Part shown: piece after piece, positions 9,494 through 18,664 of the stretch
How positions within the stretch are numbered: the first letter of the stretch is position 1
Layout of the letters: every line of letters starts with the position of its first letter
DNA from: Alcanivorax profundi
GTDB lineage: Bacteria > Pseudomonadota > Gammaproteobacteria > Pseudomonadales > Alcanivoracaceae
Length of the DNA stretch: 64,000 nucleotides
Reading direction: 5' to 3'
Assembly: GCF_003597125.1 (NCBI RefSeq)
Contig: NZ_QYYA01000005.1
Location: 62,001 to 126,000 of the forward strand
Notes under the pieces: generated by a model
What the model was told of the DNA's origin: nothing
The model's input: the letters and a program-made list of their open reading frames with translations, nothing else
The model's database searches: none
Translations under genes and position numbers: made by a program

Positions 9494-10204
9494 GTGAGCG
9501 ACCAACAAGACAAGATCCTCGTTGTGGATGACGATGCGCGCCTGCGCAGCCTGCTGCAACGGTTCCTTGAAGAAGCCGGTTATGCCGTCAAGGCAGTGGG
9601 CGATGCTGAACAAATGGATCGCGCCCTGTCCCGTGAAATCTATTCGTTGATGGTACTGGATTTGATGTTGCCGGGCGAAGACGGCTTGTCGATTTGTCGA
9701 CGCCTTCGGGAGGCAGAGAACGCCATGCCCATCATCATGCTTACCGCCAAGGGGGATGATGCCGAGCGTATTGAAGGGCTCGATGCCGGGGCGGACGATT
9801 ATCTCCCCAAGCCATTCAATCCGCGTGAGCTGGATGCGCGTATCCGTGCGGTGCTGCGTCGTCATATTCGTGAAGTGCCGGGGGCGCCGAGCAAGGAAGA
9901 GGGACGAGTGGCCTTCGGACCCTGGGAGCTGGATCTGGCTAACCGTACTCTCGCCCGGGAAGGTGACCCGCAGGGGCTGACTACCGGCGAATTCGCCGTG
10001 CTCAAGGCATTGGTACAGAATCCCCGCGAACCCCTTACCCGTGACAAGCTCATGAGCCTGGCGCGGGGGCGAGAATGGTCGGCCATGGAGCGCTCCATTG
10101 ACGTTCAGGTTTCCCGTCTGCGTCGCCTGTTGGAGGACGATCCCTCCAAGCCCCGTTATATCCAGACCGTCTGGGGGGTGGGCTATGTGTTTGTCCCCGA
10201 TTAA
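9494..10204 (+). CDS. ompR: OmpR-family response regulator
   Basis: Receiver plus winged-helix transcription factor, 236 residues from the start chosen here. The receiver has D12/D13 and phosphoacceptor D56 in LMVLDLMLPGEDGLSICRRL, nearly the E. coli OmpR text. The DNA-binding domain ends YIQTVWGVGYVFVPD. I chose the GTG at 9494 because GGGAGGA lies just before it and the product then aligns with OmpR. An in-frame ATG at 9455 would add 13 unaligned residues and has no ribosome binding site. It forms an operon with envZ, 24 bases downstream. From its position near tex, pckA and hslO, the pair is probably orthologous to Pseudomonas AmgRS (inference). Confidence 0.94.
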   Translation: MSDQQDKILVVDDDARLRSLLQRFLEEAGYAVKAVGDAEQMDRALSREIYSLMVLDLMLPGEDGLSICRRLREAENAMPIIMLTAKGDDAERIEGLDAGADDYLPKPFNPRELDARIRAVLRRHIREVPGAPSKEEGRVAFGPWELDLANRTLAREGDPQGLTTGEFAVLKALVQNPREPLTRDKLMSLARGREWSAMERSIDVQVSRLRRLLEDDPSKPRYIQTVWGVGYVFVPD

Positions 10205-10228
10205 TGTCCGCGAGCGTTGCTGCGAGAG

Positions 10229-11548
10229 ATGATGACATTTTACCCCCGCACCGCCTTCGTCCGTTCTGCCATTGTGGTCGGACTGGTGATCGGTATCAGT
10301 CAGGCGCTCACATTGTGGTTCTTCGCCCGCAACGCCTACCTGCCCGGAATCCGTGAGTATGCCAGGCTAACGGTTCTGCAGGCTGAGCTGGCTTTCAGTG
10401 CCGACGGGCAGGACGACAATCGTCTGGCTGGTCGCCTGGCCAATGCCACCAGGATCGAAGTGGCAAAACCGAAGAACCTGCATGAGGGCACTATGCTGCT
10501 ATCGCAGCCAGTGGTCAGCCGTTTTCGCGAAGAACTGGAAGAGCGCCTCAACGAAACGGTTACGGTCAGGCTGGAAGACAGTCGCCAGCCGGTGCTCTGG
10601 GTCAGCGCTCCTTCGTTTGAGGGGCGCTGGCTGCGGGTGCCGATGGAGTTCTTTCGCGACTATGATCGCTACCTGTTACTGGGCTGGGGGGTGACCGTGC
10701 CGCTGCTGGCCATCATTGGTGGCTTGCTGATCGCACGGGGGCTCAACCTGCCACTGCGGCGTCTCGCCCGCGTTGCATTGAAAGTGGGACGTGGAGAAGC
10801 TGTGCCGGTGCTCGATACCACCATTGGCCCGGAAGAAATCCAGGCCGTAAATGCGGCCTTCAACCGCATGACCAGTGATTTGCAGCAGGCTCAGCGCGAC
10901 CGTGCGCTGCTGCTGGCCGGGGTGTCCCATGATCTGCGCACACCACTTACCCGGCTGCGATTGTCAGCAGAGTTCATGCAGGATGACGAGCTGGCCAAAG
11001 GCATCATTGAGGATATCGAGGACATGGATGCCATCCTCGACCAGTTTATTGCCTTTATCCGCGACGGCGCGGATGAAACCCCGGATTTCGAGAACCTCAA
11101 CGGGCTGATCCAGGAAGTGGCGGGGAAATACCCGGCAGAGCAGCTGCGTTTTCAGTTGGATGACCTGCCGCGCATGATGCTCAAGCGCCTGACGGTGAAG
11201 CGCATGCTGGCCAACCTGATCGGTAATGCGCTCAAGTATGGCGCGTCGCCTGTGGAAATCCGCACTGCGGTGGAAGACAACGTGGTGGTGCTGACCTTGC
11301 GGGATCACGGCAAAGGCGTGAAGGAAGAGGATATCCCGTTATTGCTGCAGCCCTTTTCTCGCGGGGAGAAGGCCCGCACGCTCAGTGGTAGCGGCCTGGG
11401 GCTGGCCATCGTCAAGCGTATTGTGGACATGCACCACGGCGAAATGAGTCTTGCCAATCATCCCCACGGTGGTTTGCTGGTGACGGTACGCTTCCCGGTA
11501 ACAGGCCAGTTCGTGCAGCCAGAGTCGTTGTCTGCCGGGGTACGGTAA
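10229..11548 (+). CDS. envZ: EnvZ-type sensor histidine kinase
   Basis: Inner-membrane sensor kinase, about 439 residues. Layout: TM1 ([18 protein letters not shown]), a periplasmic sensor of about 120 residues, and TM2 ([20 protein letters not shown]). A HAMP linker follows, then the phosphoacceptor helix [16 protein letters not shown]. The ATPase domain has the N box ([10 protein letters not shown]), G1 (LRDHGKGV) and G2 ([13 protein letters not shown]). It should phosphorylate the OmpR encoded just upstream. Start is uncertain: ATG 10229 or 10232 follows GCGAGAG closely, while a TTG at 10217 is also in frame. The ATGs are preferred because they bring the length closest to EnvZ. Confidence 0.93.
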   Translation: MMTFYPRTAFVRSAIVVGLVIGISQALTLWFFARNAYLPGIREYARLTVLQAELAFSADGQDDNRLAGRLANATRIEVAKPKNLHEGTMLLSQPVVSRFREELEERLNETVTVRLEDSRQPVLWVSAPSFEGRWLRVPMEFFRDYDRYLLLGWGVTVPLLAIIGGLLIARGLNLPLRRLARVALKVGRGEAVPVLDTTIGPEEIQAVNAAFNRMTSDLQQAQRDRALLLAGVSHDLRTPLTRLRLSAEFMQDDELAKGIIEDIEDMDAILDQFIAFIRDGADETPDFENLNGLIQEVAGKYPAEQLRFQLDDLPRMMLKRLTVKRMLANLIGNALKYGASPVEIRTAVEDNVVVLTLRDHGKGVKEEDIPLLLQPFSRGEKARTLSGSGLGLAIVKRIVDMHHGEMSLANHPHGGLLVTVRFPVTGQFVQPESLSAGVR

Positions 11549-12018
11549 GGGGAGGCCGGGTGCCCGGCTTCGGGCGGCCTGCACTGTTACCTGTTGGAAA
11601 TGATTTGTTCTGTTTTGTTGAGTGTGATGCTTTTCACAGTTTGTGCCGTTCAAGCGGCGCATTCTCGGTATCAATGAAGTCCATTCGTGGTGGAATTTCA
11701 ACCGGAAACCCGGAGAAATCGACCGCTTGGCCTGTAGCCGCAGGCAAGGGATTGTGTTTACACGCGGCACTGCACATAAATGCTATCAAGAATTACGACA
11801 ACGGCCTGAAAACAATGTATTACAAGCTGGCCGAGAGCGAACAAAAGGACTTGGGAGAGCTCATTATGACCTGTCTGGCTAGCGGGGAAATGCCCCGTAT
11901 TGTTTTCATACCCCCTACAAATTTCCGCTGATTCCATCATGCAGGTTCTGCCACTGCTGGCCGTTCCGTGACGTGTTGTGAATGCCGATAACCTGCTGCC
12001 CCCTGGCACAGGTCGTTG
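11549..12018. other. 470-base gap after envZ with no supported gene
   Basis: The only long open frame (11560-11931 plus) has no domain, an unusual composition and no clear ribosome binding site. A short GC hairpin followed by TATTGTTTT lies near 11881-11905 and could end the ompR-envZ transcript. A much stronger terminator follows at 12019-12046 with no gene attached to it on the plus strand, so a small RNA may be encoded somewhere in this gap. Confidence 0.35.
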
Positions 12019-12046
12019 GGCCGCACCTTTGTGCGGCCTTTTTTTT
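12019..12046 (+). terminator. Strong Rho-independent terminator, plus strand
   Basis: GGCCGCAC, a CTTT loop, GTGCGGCC and then eight T residues. It is a textbook intrinsic terminator reading rightward. The nearest plus-strand gene, envZ, ends 470 bases upstream. Confidence 0.9.
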
Positions 12047-12125
12047 GTCTTTCGCTGGCGGCGTCGCCTTTTTTTCCTTTTCAATTACAGACTTTTACCG
12101 AATTTTTCGAAGCTTTTATGAACCT

Positions 12126-12149
12126 CGGTTTCAAGTAATAACCGCAATC
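12126..12149 (+). repeat. Left terminal inverted repeat of the IS30 element
   Basis: Shares the blocks CGGTTTC, TAATAA and GCAAT, with the same spacing, with the complement of 13182-13204. It lies 3 bases before the transposase stop codon. Confidence 0.8.
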
Positions 12150-12152
12150 CAT

Positions 12153-13121
12153 TTACGCGGCGAGTAAATCATCTCGCCGCCCCATAAATAATTCGTTTGG
12201 CGACCGGCCACCTCGGGTTGCTCTTGGTCTACTGTTCAATCTGTCCATGACAAATTGAACCTGTGCATCCGTTACCTCGCTGAAGTCTGTACCCTTGGGA
12301 AAGTACTGGCGGATAAGGCCGTTAGTGTTTTCATTAATTCCTCGTTCCCACGAGGCATACGGATGGGCGAAATACACATCCGCTGCCAGTCCTTTTGCAA
12401 TTTCCTCATGCCCGGCAAATTCCAACCCGTTGTCGAAAGTGATCGTTTTGACCTTGCCCTTGATTGACGACATATGAGACACCGCTGCATCGGCCAGCAA
12501 ATCGGCTTTCTTCCCTGTCAGTCGCACGATCACTGTGTACAAGGTCTTGCGCTCAACCATCGTCAACAACGCCCCTTTGCGCCCTTTGCCGATGACCGTG
12601 TCACCTTCCCAGTCGCCGACTCGGTTGCCCCGATCAACCACCGCAGGGCGCTCATCAATGCTCACGCTGTTCTTGATCTTCCCACGCCGATCATTGCTGC
12701 CGTAACGCTTGCGGTAGGGCTTTGATGCGACCCGAAGGTGTGTGTACAAGTCTCCGCCATTGGCCTTGTCAGCATAGATCAGTTGATAGATCGTCTCATG
12801 GTGCAGCGATACGATTTTGCGCCTTCTTAGATAATCACCAACTTGCTGGGGGCTCAGTTCCTGACGGATCAAGATTTCTATCTTGTTTCGCACCTCATCG
12901 GTGACTTTCCTGGCTTTGCCGGCCTCATTCCGCCTAGCATCCGTCATCTTCTGCGCCTGACCTGGCCGATAGCCCCTTAGCCCGTTGTTGCGGCGCAGCT
13001 CCCGGCTGATCGTAGAAGGGTGGCGCTCCAGCTTCTCTGCAATATCGACTTGTGAGTAGCCTGCTTTTTTCAGGATATAAATCTGGTATAGTTCGTTTTC
13101 GGTGAGCTGGTTGTAGCTCAT
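12153..13121 (-). CDS. IS30-family transposase
   Basis: 322 residues, full length for the family. The N-terminus has helix-turn-helix motifs (YSQVDIAEKLERHPSTISRE, about residues 21-40). The DDE catalytic core is intact: first Asp in VGDWEGDTVIG, second in TFDNGLEFAGH, and Glu in WERGINENTNGLIRQYFPKG. There is no frameshift or internal stop, so the element could still be active. It has no functional link to the neighbouring genes. Confidence 0.96.
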   Translation of the reverse strand: MSYNQLTENELYQIYILKKAGYSQVDIAEKLERHPSTISRELRRNNGLRGYRPGQAQKMTDARRNEAGKARKVTDEVRNKIEILIRQELSPQQVGDYLRRRKIVSLHHETIYQLIYADKANGGDLYTHLRVASKPYRKRYGSNDRRGKIKNSVSIDERPAVVDRGNRVGDWEGDTVIGKGRKGALLTMVERKTLYTVIVRLTGKKADLLADAAVSHMSSIKGKVKTITFDNGLEFAGHEEIAKGLAADVYFAHPYASWERGINENTNGLIRQYFPKGTDFSEVTDAQVQFVMDRLNSRPRATRGGRSPNELFMGRRDDLLAA

Positions 13122-13181
13122 CAGTGCTTTTCTCTTGGTCGGGAGAGGCGCGAACTCTACCAGCTGGCCTCTCTCTTACCA

Positions 13182-13204
13182 ATTGCACTTATTATCCGAA
13201 ACCG
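13182..13204 (-). repeat. Right terminal inverted repeat of the IS30 element
   Basis: The complement of this stretch reads CGGTTTCGGATAATAAGTGC, matching the left repeat at 12126 in three spaced blocks. Confidence 0.8.
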
Positions 13205-13266
13205 CCAACCTCGAGTGACAGTGCTCTACCCTGTTAGTCGATGTTGAATAATCAGGGAGTTAGACA

Positions 13267-13833
13267 ATGAAAAAAGTGATACCGCTGGCGCTGATCGCGC
13301 TGCATGCCCCGGCCTTTGCCGAGGATACCTACACTCAGGATGGCTACTTTGGTTTCCACTACAGCATGTTGAACCAGGAAACGGACGGGGATGACATTGA
13401 GCCAGCCGGGTTGCAGACCCGTTTCGGGGTACAGGTAAATCCCTACGTCGCCCTTGAGGGGCGGCTGGGTTACGGTATCGATGACGACTCTCTGGAAGAG
13501 GGAGCGGCTTCGGTCACAGTGGATCCGGAATGGCTGGTGGGAGCCTACGTGAAGGTAGGGCTGGACCGTCGCCAACCCGTGGCACCTTATGTGCTGCTCG
13601 GGCATTCCAGTGCCCAGGCAGAGATCACCACTGAAGTCACGACCAGCTCACTGCTGGGGTCCACCACATTCCGTGAGACCGAAGAGGTGACCGCCAGTGA
13701 TCCGTCCTACGGTGCGGGTGTGGACATCAATCTCAGTGACACCGCTGCGCTCTATGCCGAGTGGGTGCAGCTGGATGATGACGATGATTTTGATCTCACC
13801 ACCATTAACCTGGGCTTCATCAGTCGCTTCTAG
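13267..13833 (+). CDS. Small outer-membrane beta-barrel protein
   Basis: 188 residues with a short Sec signal peptide (MKKVIPLALIALHAPAFA, cleaved after AFA). The mature part has alternating hydrophobic residues typical of beta strands, many acidic loops, and a terminal Phe (ISRF), the outer-membrane insertion signal. It resembles the 8-strand OmpA/OmpW-like 'porin family' barrels. The specific function is unknown. The IS30 element lies only 60 bases upstream and may have displaced the original promoter. A ribosome binding site (GGGAG, 13255-13259) precedes the ATG. Two hairpins follow the gene. Confidence 0.75.
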   Translation: MKKVIPLALIALHAPAFAEDTYTQDGYFGFHYSMLNQETDGDDIEPAGLQTRFGVQVNPYVALEGRLGYGIDDDSLEEGAASVTVDPEWLVGAYVKVGLDRRQPVAPYVLLGHSSAQAEITTEVTTSSLLGSTTFRETEEVTASDPSYGAGVDINLSDTAALYAEWVQLDDDDDFDLTTINLGFISRF

Positions 13834-13843
13834 GTAAATATCC

Positions 13844-13898
13844 GGGCCGCGTTGTCTCGCGGCCCAGCCGGGGAGTGGCTTCAGCCACTCCCTTTCTC
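13844..13898. terminator. Two consecutive hairpins between convergent genes
   Basis: First stem GGGCCGCG/CGCGGCCC (13844-13865). The second is GGGAGTGGCT/AGCCACTCCC (13871-13892), followed on the plus strand by TTTCTCCTTT. The second is a plausible terminator for the outer-membrane protein gene; both lie just past the stop of the convergent hydrolase. Confidence 0.65.
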
Positions 13899-13924
13899 CT
13901 TTCCGCGTTACGAACGGTTTGCCG

Positions 13925-15886
13925 TTACTGTGCCTCAGCCACTGGAACCAGTGGGATATTGACCCGTGAGGGCAGGGTTGGGGTGCTGTAGATGGTAAGT
14001 GCGCCGAGCAGACTGGCCAGCAGATCGGGTAGCGGGCTGATGCCATGGGGCAGATCACTGGCACCCACACTGACACGCAGTCGCTCCCCTGCCGCGATCA
14101 CGGCACTGGTGGGGAGAACCTCCACGTCCGCGAGGAATGGCTCGAGGGGGGTGATGGGACGTTGACTGGCTTCACTGTAGGGGTGCCAGGGCTGGATCAG
14201 TGTGTCATCCAGATAGCGGGCCCGTTCCGGATCGTTAGCGCTCATGGATGCCATCTGAATGCCATGGGTCAGTGGGCGGGCGATACCGTTTTCATCCACG
14301 CGGCTGATGCGCACGGTGACGTTCGTGTCGAATGCGGTGGTGGATGCCCAGATCTGTCCGGTGATCGGACCATTGATGACCATGGGTTCGGTGAGCGGAG
14401 CGCTGGTGTAGACCGCCTCCAACAGGTTCACCACATTGTCCTGTTCGGCACAGGGTGGAGTGATCATGCCCAGTACACCCGCGGTCCACTGGCTGGCGCT
14501 GGCAGAGCACAGGCCGTTAAGGGGTGTTTGCAGCAGTGAGGTTTGGTAGCTGGCAGCGGGGGGCTGCTGGGTAATCGTGCCCAGCTGCGGCAAGAGGGGT
14601 TTGCCATGCAGGTAGAAGGTCTGCGCATGGGCCTCCGGGTGTGGCCAGTCGGCCGCAGTCTGGTAACGCTCGGCGCCTTTGTAGAACTGGGTGACGGGAG
14701 GGTAGTCCTCGGCACCGGTGTCCATGCCCTTGAGGTAGTGGTCGAACCAGGCCAGCCGAATGCTGGCAAGATCCGGCACCCCGTCCGCGGGCAGCCCTTC
14801 ACCAAAGGAGCCTTGCAGATGGGTCCAGGGGCCAATCAGCAGCTTGGCATTGGTGTGATCCTTGAGTCCTTCATAAATCAGTGGTTCGCCCCGTTGAAAA
14901 ATGTCGTGCAGGCCGCCCACGACAAAAGTGGGTGCACGGATCTGGTCGACCTTCTCAAGGGGGGAGCGGATGCGCCAGAACTCGGTGTCGAACTTGTTCT
15001 CATCACCTATCACGGCTCCGGCCACCACGGGCAGTTGAAAATCAAGCAGCGCCCCCTGCAAATGCTGGAGTAGCGTGGTGAGGCTGTAGCCGGGGTCGTT
15101 ATTGTCAAAGCCCACCGGTGTCGGGATCAGGCTCAGCCCTGTCACCAGGGTTACCCAAAGCGGGATAAAACCGGCATTGACCTGTCCGCCGCTGAATACC
15201 ACATCACGGTAGGCGTCTCCCATGGGAACAACCGCGAAAATGGCCTTCACTGCCGGGTCGGCTGTGGCGCCAGCCAGCAGGCCAGTAATCCCCATATAGG
15301 AAGCACCGTTCATGGCAATGCTGCCGTTACTCCAGGGCTGCATCTTGATGTACTGCACCAGCTCGGCAATGTCATCGTGATCAATCTGGCTGAAGGCCTG
15401 CCAGCTGCCTTCCGACGCGCCAGTGCCGCGCATGTCTACCGTAATGTAAGCGTAGCCGCGCTGTACCAGTGCGGTATCGGCAAATGCGCCTGCTGAGTAA
15501 AACTGGTTGTACCCGGTAAAGGTGGCGATGACCGGAAACGGACCCACGGCCGGATTGCCATTTTCGTCCGCAGGAAGGGTCACGGTTGCGGCCAGACGAA
15601 TACCGTCACGCAGGGTTATGAGCTGTTGGGGCAGATTCGCTGTGCCGGGGTAGTCGGCATCACGTTGATAGGCTTGCGGCCATGTCAGGTTAACCTCATC
15701 AGACGGTGCCGCTGGCGTTGGCGGAGCATTGCCAGTGGGGGTGTCGGTGGGGGTGCCCTGCGCAGGGGCGCGGGCCGTGCTGGAGGAGCGATTGCTATCT
15801 TCCCCTCCACAGGCGGTCAGCTGCAGTGAAACGGCAAGACAGGTAGCCACGAGCCAGTGACTGGCTCGAAAAGACGAAACGTGCAT
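13925..15886 (-). CDS. CocE/NonD-family alpha/beta hydrolase, lipoprotein
   Basis: 653 residues. The signal peptide ends in a lipobox (LQLTAC, Cys26), followed by a Ser/Thr/Pro-rich linker to about residue 65, so the enzyme is probably tethered to the outer membrane. The X-Pro dipeptidyl-peptidase-like hydrolase fold shows the nucleophile in GASYMG (near residue 195), the Asp in GGLHDIF and the His in GPWTHLQG. A C-terminal jelly-roll part follows (from about 480). Family members cleave esters, amides or X-Pro peptides; the substrate cannot be inferred here. Monocistronic, convergent with the upstream barrel gene. Confidence 0.85.
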   Translation of the reverse strand: MHVSSFRASHWLVATCLAVSLQLTACGGEDSNRSSSTARAPAQGTPTDTPTGNAPPTPAAPSDEVNLTWPQAYQRDADYPGTANLPQQLITLRDGIRLAATVTLPADENGNPAVGPFPVIATFTGYNQFYSAGAFADTALVQRGYAYITVDMRGTGASEGSWQAFSQIDHDDIAELVQYIKMQPWSNGSIAMNGASYMGITGLLAGATADPAVKAIFAVVPMGDAYRDVVFSGGQVNAGFIPLWVTLVTGLSLIPTPVGFDNNDPGYSLTTLLQHLQGALLDFQLPVVAGAVIGDENKFDTEFWRIRSPLEKVDQIRAPTFVVGGLHDIFQRGEPLIYEGLKDHTNAKLLIGPWTHLQGSFGEGLPADGVPDLASIRLAWFDHYLKGMDTGAEDYPPVTQFYKGAERYQTAADWPHPEAHAQTFYLHGKPLLPQLGTITQQPPAASYQTSLLQTPLNGLCSASASQWTAGVLGMITPPCAEQDNVVNLLEAVYTSAPLTEPMVINGPITGQIWASTTAFDTNVTVRISRVDENGIARPLTHGIQMASMSANDPERARYLDDTLIQPWHPYSEASQRPITPLEPFLADVEVLPTSAVIAAGERLRVSVGASDLPHGISPLPDLLASLLGALTIYSTPTLPSRVNIPLVPVAEAQ

Positions 15887-16002
15887 GGTCCTTTCCTGTT
15901 CCGAATCTGAATCTGTCGATTCAGGTTGTTATATGAATGCTCGGATAACAGGGAACAGGATAGTTGGCACCTCAGTGCAACTCTGTTTGTCGCTGGTGCC
16001 TC

Positions 16003-17178
16003 TCAGTCACGGAACCCATGGGTTTTGTGACCGAGTGTTAAGGCCTGCTTCGCTGGGTCGACTCTCAGCAGTTTGCCGTTGTCGCTGTCGGTAAGCAGGT
16101 ACAGGTAGCCGTCAGGACCCGCGCGAACGTCGCGAATGCGTTCGTTGCGGCCTTCCAGTACTCGCATTTCCCGGCGCGGTTGATTGCCGTCGAACTCGAC
16201 CAGATTCAGGTGGGTGAGTTTCAGCGCTCCGCTGGCCACATTGCCCTGCCAGTGTGGATAGCGATCGCTGATGATGAATGCCATGCCCGCGGGCGCAATG
16301 GAGGGTGTCCAGTGCAGCAGCGGTTGCGCCATGCCGGTTTGCTCGGTTTTACCAATGCTGGGGCCGTAATATTCTCGCCCGTAGGTAATCACTGGCCAGC
16401 CGTAATTAACGCCGGGTTCCGGTGCGTTGATCTCATCACCGCCACGGGGCCCGTGTTCGTTTAACCAGGGTTTGCCGGTGCCGGGATGGAGCGCCAGCCC
16501 TTGTGGATTGCGGTGCCCCCAACTCCAGATTTCCGTGGCCTTGCCGTCTTGGCCTGCCAGCGGGTTGTCGGCAGGAATCCGGCCGTCGTCGTGCAGTCGC
16601 AGAAGACTGCCGGCGGGGTCATGGGTATCTTGTGCACGCTCGCGCTCACCACGATCACCGATGGTTAAAAACAGGTAGCCATCGTTATCAAACAGGATGC
16701 GGCCGCCAAAATGCTTGGCCGTATTGGTGCAGGACTTTTCTGCCACATAGATATCCTGAAACTCTTTCAGGGTGCCCGCGTCATAGATGCCGTAACCCAC
16801 GGCGGTGGTGCCACCGCCATCGCCGCAGGGTTTGGCATAGCTCAGGTACAGGCGCTGGTTATCGGAAAAGTCCGGGTGCGGGAGCACATCGAACAGTCCG
16901 CCCTGGCCCACGGCGACCACCTCAGGCACGCCTTCTACGGGGGCGTCCTGCAAGGTGCCGGACAGCACCCGACGTAATGTGCCGCGCCGCTCGGTAATGA
17001 GCCACTCGCTCTCGGAGACAAAGCCAAGCGACCACGGATGATGGAGGCCATTGCTGATTTCGGTGGCGGTGACGCTATCGTCGCGTTGTGCTTCCAGAGT
17101 AGCGGCCGTGTCGGCGCAGGCTGTCACGGCCAGACTGGCCAGCAGGGTGGTGAGAAGCGGGGCGGGGGTGAGGCGCAT
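16003..17178 (-). CDS. PQQ-dependent aldose sugar dehydrogenase-like protein
   Basis: 391 residues with a lipoprotein-type signal (SLAVTAC). The body matches the YliI/Asd family of soluble six-bladed beta-propeller dehydrogenases. Readable family motifs are NGLHHPWSLGFV, TERRGTLRRV, KHFGGRILFDNDGYLFLTIG, WSWGHRNPQGLA and PGVNYGWPVITYGREY. Members oxidise aldose sugars in the periplasm with PQQ. No PQQ synthesis gene is in the window, so the cofactor would come from elsewhere in the genome or the environment. It appears monocistronic. Confidence 0.85.
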   Translation of the reverse strand: MRLTPAPLLTTLLASLAVTACADTAATLEAQRDDSVTATEISNGLHHPWSLGFVSESEWLITERRGTLRRVLSGTLQDAPVEGVPEVVAVGQGGLFDVLPHPDFSDNQRLYLSYAKPCGDGGGTTAVGYGIYDAGTLKEFQDIYVAEKSCTNTAKHFGGRILFDNDGYLFLTIGDRGERERAQDTHDPAGSLLRLHDDGRIPADNPLAGQDGKATEIWSWGHRNPQGLALHPGTGKPWLNEHGPRGGDEINAPEPGVNYGWPVITYGREYYGPSIGKTEQTGMAQPLLHWTPSIAPAGMAFIISDRYPHWQGNVASGALKLTHLNLVEFDGNQPRREMRVLEGRNERIRDVRAGPDGYLYLLTDSDNGKLLRVDPAKQALTLGHKTHGFRD

Positions 17179-17335
17179 GACAGACTCCGAATCGAATGTG
17201 ATTCAAAGAATGCCATGCGTCTGTGACAGATAAAACCTCGGAAAGGCAGCCCTCACCACGCCTTGGCCCGTGATCATCATGCCGGGCAGGAGAGGCCTTG
17301 TCCGCTGGGGTTGCCTTATGTGTTTTCGTGGCCTC

Positions 17336-18553
17336 TCAGGGCAGGATACCAAGGTGAGTGAGCACATCCTGATCCGGAAAGCCGTCGGCAACCATGCCGT
17401 TGGCCTGCTGGTAGCGGGCCAGCGCCTTGCGTGTCCCCGGACCAAGCAGACCGTCCACGTCGCCCGCGTCATGTCCCAATTGGTTGAGGGTTTCCTGTAG
17501 CTTGCTGACCTGCTCACGGTTCAGGCGTGGTGCTGGCACGGGTGCCTGGTGCAGGGCGCCGCCACCGGCGATACGGTCGGCCAGTCGGCCCACCGCAATC
17601 GCGTAGGATTCGGAACGATTCCAGCCCATGATCACGCGAAAGTTTCCGTAGGCGAGAAAGGCAGGGCCGTTGTGCCCCGAGGGCACGATGACCGCAGCCT
17701 CAAGGTCGGCGACCGGCAAGGCGGCGCCGCCCGGCAAGGTGATACCCAGACGCGCCCATTCGCTCAGCGGCCGCTGGTTGGCAAAGCCGGTGAGCTGGAA
17801 GTCGAACTCCTCAGGCAGGGAGACCTCGCGCCCCCAGCGCTCTTCGCGCTGCCAGCCGAGCCCGCGCAGGAAGTTGGCGGCGGAGGCTAGCGCATCGCGC
17901 TCACTTTCCCACAGATTGCGGCGGCCATCGCCGTCGTCATCAAGGGCGTACTGGAGAAAGATCGCGGGCATGAACTGGGTCTGTCCCATGGCGCCGGCCC
18001 AGGACCCCTTCATGATGTCCCGTTCCACATCGCCCTCTTGCAGGATGCGCAGTGCATTGAACAGCTCTCCCTTGAAGTACTCTCCCCGCCGTCCTTCGCA
18101 GGCGAGGGTGGCGAGGGCATCCAGAGTGGGAATGTAACCCAGGTAGCCGCCGTAGTTGGTTTCCAGCCCCCAGAACGCCACCAGATAGTGGCCGGGGATA
18201 CCGTACTCGCGTGTCAGCCGTTGCAGCAGCGGCTGCAGTGCCTGGTACTTCTTGCGCCCGGTTTCAATGCGTGTGTCACTGACTCGCCGGGTGTAGTAAT
18301 CGGCAAAGCTGCTGGTGAATTCCGGCTGGCTGCGATCCAGCTCAATAACTTTGGGGTTGAGTTGGATGTCCTTGAGATACTGGCTGATGGTCTGGGCAGG
18401 AATGTCTTGCTGGGTGGCCTCGGCACGCAGTTCGCCCAGGCAGAGTTGGAAGTCCTCTTCGCTGAGCGTTTTTGTGTCGGTTTGGCTGGTCGCCCAGGTT
18501 GTGCAGGGAAGCAGTAGCGGTGCGATAGCAAAGAGATTCAGCAGCGGTTTCAT
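17336..18553 (-). CDS. MltB-type lytic murein transglycosylase
   Basis: 405 residues from the ATG at 18553, which begins a normal signal peptide (MKPLLNLFAIAPLLLPCTTWA); an in-frame upstream start would add 24 residues without one. The SLT_2 catalytic domain occupies about residues 35-330, with catalytic Glu in FWGLETNYGGYLG and the family stretch GSWAGAMGQTQFMP. A C-terminal peptidoglycan-binding domain covers about 345-405 (LNQLGHDAGDVDGLLGPGTR). It cleaves the glycan strand in the periplasm, forming 1,6-anhydro ends. The combination with a PG_binding_1 domain is common in the MltB subgroup of Pseudomonas relatives. Confidence 0.9.
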   Translation of the reverse strand: MKPLLNLFAIAPLLLPCTTWATSQTDTKTLSEEDFQLCLGELRAEATQQDIPAQTISQYLKDIQLNPKVIELDRSQPEFTSSFADYYTRRVSDTRIETGRKKYQALQPLLQRLTREYGIPGHYLVAFWGLETNYGGYLGYIPTLDALATLACEGRRGEYFKGELFNALRILQEGDVERDIMKGSWAGAMGQTQFMPAIFLQYALDDDGDGRRNLWESERDALASAANFLRGLGWQREERWGREVSLPEEFDFQLTGFANQRPLSEWARLGITLPGGAALPVADLEAAVIVPSGHNGPAFLAYGNFRVIMGWNRSESYAIAVGRLADRIAGGGALHQAPVPAPRLNREQVSKLQETLNQLGHDAGDVDGLLGPGTRKALARYQQANGMVADGFPDQDVLTHLGILP

Positions 18554-18664
18554 GATGAGGACGTTCGCTCCATGACTCGACATCGATGGGACAGGGGGGA
18601 GAAAGGATACCGCTCCTTGAGTCACGGGGCAGTAGTGGTGAAGTAAAATTTGAAAGGGAAGGGA

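Larger units (their letters stand above)
12124..13206. mobile_element. IS30-family insertion sequence, apparently complete
   Basis: About 1083 bp with one intact transposase and imperfect terminal inverted repeats. The left end carries CGGTTTC-N3-TAATAA-N2-GCAAT from 12126 and the right end carries the complement ending at 13204. The triplet AAC is found on both outer sides (12121-12123 and 13207-13209), consistent with the short target duplication of this family. The flanks agree further (AACCTCG on both sides), so the exact ends are uncertain by a few bases. The element lies 60 bases upstream of the outer-membrane protein gene at 13267, facing away from it. Confidence 0.85.

Noticed and set aside
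11560-11931. 123-residue plus-strand open frame after envZ
   Set aside because: No domain, no clear ribosome site, inconsistent codon use; more likely untranslated or RNA-coding.
18554-18625. Upstream start for the MltB-type transglycosylase
   Set aside because: It would put 24 polar residues before a normal signal peptide, blocking export.
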